Positions 60,619-64,000 of a DNA stretch of 64,000 nucleotides are shown here, piece by piece. Below the pieces are notes generated by a model. That model was given only the letters and a program-made list of their open reading frames with translations, searched no databases and was not told where the DNA came from. Location of the stretch: contig NZ_FZOF01000024.1 in NCBI RefSeq assembly GCF_900188405.1, positions 1 through 64,000 on the forward strand, in the 5' to 3' direction. The position numbers and the translations under genes were made by a program. Source of the stretch: Actinacidiphila glaucinigra (GTDB lineage: Bacteria; Actinomycetota; Actinomycetes; Streptomycetales; Streptomycetaceae). Positions within the stretch are counted from its first letter, which is position 1. Each line of letters opens with the position of its first letter.

Positions 60619-61942
60619 GCGGACGCAGGACGCCGTCCGGGTCGTGGCGCCGCCAGAGCTCGCGCACCCGCGCGCCGGTGGCGCCCGGGTAGGCGCGGTC
60701 GAAGACACCGGGTCCGGTGCCGCTCTCGAAGTTCACGTAGCTGCCGGTGCCGTGCTCCCGGACCGGCGCCCACAAGCGGTGCAGGTCGTCGTGCCCGTGC
60801 GGCGGGAAGAGGTTGCCCTGCGCCATGACCTGCGCGGTGCGGTGGGCGTAGGCGGTGGCGCCGGCCGGGACGTCGTTGATCGCGCCGCCGAGCGAGCGCA
60901 GCTGGACGAAGGCCGGCCGGTGCCGGTCGCCGGCGGTCGCCATGACGGCGCGCGCCGCGTCCCGGGTCAGCGCCGGCAGCAGCGAGTTGGTGCTCACCAC
61001 GGGCTGCCGGCCGGTGTTCGCGTGCTCGTGGGCGCTGGAGACCAGCGCGGTGTACGCGGCGAGCTGCGCGGCCGCCTGGAGCGGGCGGTACCGCCCGGAC
61101 AGCAGGGGGCCGAGGGCCTCGCGGACGCGGTCGGGGTCGTCGTCGGCCGCGGCGACGGTGACGGAGAGGGCCAGGGCCGGCCCGTTGGACAGGATGTGGG
61201 CGGCCGAGGTGAGCGTCCTCGGCGCCGCGGCCATCGCCGACGCCCACTGCGCGAGGGCGCCGCCCGCGGGGTCGGCCTCGAAGACCAGCTGGGCCACGCC
61301 GATGTCCCCCAGCTCCATCGCCTCGATCTCGAAGGCGGTCACGATCCCCACGCCCGCGCCCGCCCCGCGTACCGCCCAGAACAGGTCCGGGTGGTGCGCG
61401 GCGTCGGCGCGCAGCGCGGTCCCGTCCGCGAGGACGAGTTCGACGGCGCGCACGCGGTCGACCGTGAGGCCGTACGTACGGGCGAGCCAGCCGATGCCGC
61501 CCGCGGTGGCCAGGCCGCCGGCCGCGACGTTGCCGTGGTCGCCCGAGCTGACGGCCAGCCGGTGGGCCGCGAGGGCGGAGGCCACCCGCCCCCAGCGGGC
61601 GCCCGCCCCGATCCGCACGAGGCGCGTCGCGCGGTCCAGGACCCGTACCTCGTCGAGCCCGGAGAGGTCGACGACGACACCGCCGTCGTTGGACGACCGG
61701 CCGGACAGCCCGTGGCCGCCGGAGCGTACGGAGACGGGCAGTCCCTGCGCCCGGGCCGCCGCGAGGGCGGCCGCGATGTCGCCGGGCCCGCGGACGAGGA
61801 CCACGGCGGCGGGGCGGGCGACGGTGGTGTAGGTGGAGCGCAGCAGCGGGTAGCGGGGGTCGCCGGGGAGCACGGTCCGCTCCGCGAGGGCGGCGGGCAC
61901 CGCGAAGGCGGCGGCCGGGGCCGCGCCGTGGCCGGGCGTCAC
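60605..61942 (-). CDS. FAD-linked oxidase, berberine-bridge type
   Basis: 445 aa. FAD_binding_4 domain with the flavin-linking His in VSVRSGGHGLSGRS (about residues 70-83), GGLATAGGIGWLARTYGL, and a C-terminal BBE segment (GSYVNFESGTG). The Cys of doubly linked enzymes is replaced (GNVAAGG), suggesting a single covalent bond. GTG 61942 overlaps the stop of the upstream LLM gene by 4 nt (GTGA), so the pair works together. Substrate unknown. Confidence 0.92.
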   Translation of the reverse strand: MTPGHGAAPAAAFAVPAALAERTVLPGDPRYPLLRSTYTTVARPAAVVLVRGPGDIAAALAAARAQGLPVSVRSGGHGLSGRSSNDGGVVVDLSGLDEVRVLDRATRLVRIGAGARWGRVASALAAHRLAVSSGDHGNVAAGGLATAGGIGWLARTYGLTVDRVRAVELVLADGTALRADAAHHPDLFWAVRGAGAGVGIVTAFEIEAMELGDIGVAQLVFEADPAGGALAQWASAMAAAPRTLTSAAHILSNGPALALSVTVAAADDDPDRVREALGPLLSGRYRPLQAAAQLAAYTALVSSAHEHANTGRQPVVSTNSLLPALTRDAARAVMATAGDRHRPAFVQLRSLGGAINDVPAGATAYAHRTAQVMAQGNLFPPHGHDDLHRLWAPVREHGTGSYVNFESGTGPGVFDRAYPGATGARVRELWRRHDPDGVLRPLTVG

Positions 61943-62826
61943 CGGGCCACCCGCTCGCGTACGGCGGGCACGACCTCGCCGGCGAAGACCTCCAGCTGCC
62001 GCCGGTGCGCGGTGACCGGCCAGAAGACGAAGGTGTCGAAGCGCAGTGCGGTCGCCCATTCGGCGAGGGTGTCGGCCCACCGGTCGACGTCCCCGTTCAG
62101 GCCGGGGGCCCCGGAGCCGCCGATCACACCGATCACGTTGTAGATGCGGCGGACGCGCGCCGGGTCGCGCCCGGCGGCGCGGGCGGCCTCGTCGACGATC
62201 CGCTGCCGCTCCGGCACCTCCTGCGGCGGCACGTAGATGTTCAGCGGCGAGATCCAGCCGTCCGCCGCCCGGCCCGCGACCGCCAGCATCCGCGGCCGCT
62301 GCCCGCCGAGCCACAGCTCGACCCGGCGCGGCGGCACGGGGCCCGCCTGGTAGCCGGGCACCGTGAGCACCTCGCCGCGGTGCCGCACGGGACCGCCGTC
62401 CAGGGCAGTCCGCATGACCTGCAGCGATTCCTCGGTGTACGCCACGACCTCGCGGGGCGGCATCGGCGGCGCCCCCATCGAGCCGATCGCCTCCGGTATC
62501 CCGCCGCCGCCCACGCCGAGCCGGAACCGTCCGCCGGAGGCCGCGGCCAGGCTCGCGGCGGCCTTGGCCAGCATGACCGGGGGCCGCAGCCGCAGGTCGG
62601 CGACGTCGGTGAAGACGGAGATGCGCGAGGTGCGGGCCGCGACGAGGGCGGCCAGTGTCAGCGCGTCGAGGTGCCCAGGCTGGTACGGGTGGTCCTGCAG
62701 GGCGAGCAGGTCCAGCCCCGCGGCGTCCGCGGCGGCGGCCAGCTCCAGCGTCTCCGGCAGGCGGCCGGCGTCCGGGTCGAGGCTCAGTCCGAAGCGGAGC
62801 CGCTGTGCGCGGTCGGTGGTGTCCAT
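61939..62826 (-). CDS. LLM-class F420/FMN-dependent oxidoreductase
   Basis: 295 aa luciferase-like TIM barrel. LRFGLSLDPDAGRLPETLEL, LLALQDHPYQPG, GRFRLGVGGGGIPEA and ELWLGGQRPRML are typical; the family often uses F420 in Streptomyces. ATG 62826; no strong ribosome-binding site. Operon with the FAD oxidase downstream and divergent from an HxlR regulator, which probably controls both. Confidence 0.92.
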   Translation of the reverse strand: MDTTDRAQRLRFGLSLDPDAGRLPETLELAAAADAAGLDLLALQDHPYQPGHLDALTLAALVAARTSRISVFTDVADLRLRPPVMLAKAAASLAAASGGRFRLGVGGGGIPEAIGSMGAPPMPPREVVAYTEESLQVMRTALDGGPVRHRGEVLTVPGYQAGPVPPRRVELWLGGQRPRMLAVAGRAADGWISPLNIYVPPQEVPERQRIVDEAARAAGRDPARVRRIYNVIGVIGGSGAPGLNGDVDRWADTLAEWATALRFDTFVFWPVTAHRRQLEVFAGEVVPAVRERVAR

Positions 62827-62868
62827 GGCTTCAGCGTCGGGGGGCCGCCGCCTTCGACAAAGGCAAGG

Positions 62869-62891
62869 ATTAGTGACTAATATTTCGTAAG
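62869..62891. promoter_or_regulatory. HxlR operator and leaderless promoter
   Basis: ATTAGTGACTAAT (62869-62881) is a perfect palindrome about a central G. AGTGACT recurs at the HxlR start (62889-62895). TAATAT (62878-62883) is a near-consensus -10 box 7 nt before GTG 62891, with no ribosome-binding site. The palindrome overlaps that -10 box, fitting autorepression. Confidence 0.65.
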
Positions 62892-63259
62892 TGACTTTCC
62901 GTGAATCCGCCGACCCCGGCATCGACGCCGAGGCCTGCACGGCCTTCCAGGCCGTCCTCGACCAGGTCGGCCGGCGCTGGACCGGCGCCGTCCTGCTGGC
63001 CGCCGTCCGCGGCGCCCGGCGCTTCACCGACTACCGCCGCATGGTGCCGGGCATCTCCGACCGGCTGCTCTCGCAACGCCTCAAGGAGATGGAGAACCTC
63101 GGCCTCATCGGCCGCGAGGTCATCCCCAGCACGCCCGTGCAGGTCCTCTACCGCCCCTCGGCCCGCGGCACCGAACTGCTCGCCGCCCTCGAACCGCTCA
63201 TCGTCTACGGCCTGCGCCACGCGCCCGGACCGCAGGCCGCCTCCGCGCCGGGTCACTGA
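62891..63259 (+). CDS. HxlR-family transcriptional regulator
   Basis: 122 aa winged helix: VLDQVGRRWTGAVLLAAVRGARRFTDYRR (in parts), ISDRLLSQRLKEMENLGLIGREV and the wing VQVLYRPSARGTEL. A Cys (residue 16, EACTAFQ) is at the position used for redox or electrophile sensing in several HxlR proteins. Divergent from the LLM/FAD oxidase pair. Confidence 0.93.
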   Translation: MTFRESADPGIDAEACTAFQAVLDQVGRRWTGAVLLAAVRGARRFTDYRRMVPGISDRLLSQRLKEMENLGLIGREVIPSTPVQVLYRPSARGTELLAALEPLIVYGLRHAPGPQAASAPGH

Positions 63260-63341
63260 CCGGGCCGCCCGGGTGGACAGCGGCTCCCGGGTCGGCCAGG
63301 CTGCGTCGGCGATCATGTGCAGGCAAGGGGTGGGGAGTTCG

Positions 63342-63812
63342 ATGGAGCGCGTCCGTTTCCGGCCGACCTGGTACCAGAGGCTGGCACCGCTGCTGCCCGG
63401 CGCCCTCCTCGTCACCTCCCTGACGATCGCCGCGCCGCTGTTCTCCCCCACGCCTGCGGGCCCCGACTTCACGTTCGCGGCGGCGGTGTGGCTCGCGGTG
63501 CCGACGGGACTGCTGCTGTCAGCGCGGTTCGGCGTCACGCTGACCCCCACGGCCGCGGTGGTGCACAACCCGCGGCGCAGGACGATCCGCTGGGCGGACG
63601 TCCAGGGCATCCGGGTCGAGTCGAACATGGGCGTACGGCAGGTGGTGATCTGCGAGGCGGACGGCCGGCTCACCCGTCTGCGGGCGCCCGCCACCGGCCT
63701 TCTGTACCAGGACGCGGCCTTCGAGGAGAAGTTCCGGACCGTCGGCGAGTGGTGGCTGCGCCACCGCGGACCGCAGTGGACTCCGCTGCCCCAGCCCTGG
63801 CGCGGCCGGTAA
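63342..63812 (+). CDS. Membrane protein with PH-like domain
   Basis: 156 aa. Two membrane helices (about residues 15-35 and 43-62) followed by a bacterial PH-like domain (FGVTLTPTAAVVHNPRRRTI, WADVQGIRVESNMG). GGGGAGTTCG precedes ATG 63342. Found widely in Streptomyces; function unknown. Confidence 0.85.
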   Translation: MERVRFRPTWYQRLAPLLPGALLVTSLTIAAPLFSPTPAGPDFTFAAAVWLAVPTGLLLSARFGVTLTPTAAVVHNPRRRTIRWADVQGIRVESNMGVRQVVICEADGRLTRLRAPATGLLYQDAAFEEKFRTVGEWWLRHRGPQWTPLPQPWRGR

Positions 63813-63964
63813 GCCGTCCTCGCCGAACCCCGCGTCCCGGCGCCCTCGACCGCGCCCGGGCGCTCCACCCTGCCCGCCTGCGCAATGAGTAACGCAAGAA
63901 GCGCAAGATATGAACAGACAGCCGCACTTGTGCTTCATCACGCCGAAAACATCGCGCAGGAGCC

Positions 63965-63994
63965 TTGTGGACCGGCCTGACAAATCCTTACTGT
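63965..63994 (+). promoter_or_regulatory. Possible promoter at the right window edge
   Basis: TTGTGG (63965-63970), an 18-bp spacer and TACTGT (63989-63994) resemble a sigma-70-type promoter that would read out of the window. Bases 63813-63964 contain no supported gene. Confidence 0.35.
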
Positions 63995-64000
63995 CGCCTC

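Overview
The window is high-GC actinobacterial DNA and almost certainly Streptomyces. The first 32 bases are the 5' end of a 16S rRNA gene on the minus strand. The gene order follows the Streptomyces chromosome core: an auxiliary trpS, proC, ilvD, radA-disA, mutY, sigE-cseA-cseB-cseC, clpC, lsr2, and an NAD/CoA operon. In S. coelicolor the sigE-cse operon is SCO3356-SCO3359 and the sequence here matches it gene for gene. GTG and TTG starts are common, and several genes have a TANNNT box 6-7 nt before the start codon with no ribosome-binding site, the look of leaderless transcripts.

Layout. 1-560: rrn leader and promoters (minus). 572-1721: trpS with a complete Trp-codon attenuator. 1770-4205: proC and an ABC exporter whose promoter and operator sit on its start codon. 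4273-7898: small secreted protein, SulP permease preceded by an overlapping small ORF, membrane protein, methyltransferase. 7951-11492: three tandem SH3-like proteins beside a Ser/Thr kinase with a beta-propeller sensor domain. 11551-16109: ilvD, TetR regulator with sugar-phosphate isomerase, Ppx/GppA phosphatase. 16211-18721: Cys-rich protein and a sigma-like/zinc-finger/TM/BACON-like protein. 18937-23492: radA, disA (c-di-AMP), a Gly-rich membrane protein and mutY. 23539-26852: the envelope-stress operon. 26892-30885: glyoxalase-like protein, AraC regulator, MFS exporter with a divergent TetR, M23 peptidase.

31071-33966 holds a bacterial NACHT ATPase, a candidate antiphage protein, behind a promoter region dense in repeats. 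33963-35720 is a second sigma-like/zinc-finger/TM protein ending in a ricin-type lectin domain. Then come clpC, a primase/polymerase-like fragment, lsr2, a short N-acetylglutamate synthase-like GNAT, a BlaI-type repressor, a sortase-motif surface protein and the five-gene operon DUF2520-panC-nadB-nadC-coaX. 50434-51057, between two convergent genes, is an imperfect inverted repeat of about 570 bp whose left arm carries two copies of a 29-bp element absent from the right arm. 51058-54794 encodes a two-component system and a GAF-PAS-GGDEF protein with a perfect CRP-type site upstream.

55122-63812 has a flavin reductase, arfB, terD, a quinone-oxidoreductase gene behind a promoter with a perfect SoxR-type box, an SGNH hydrolase, and an FAD oxidase/LLM oxidoreductase pair divergent from an HxlR regulator. 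No tRNA, CRISPR array, transposase or prophage gene was found. Apart from the repeat block and the NACHT gene, the window reads as conserved core with species-specific insertions.
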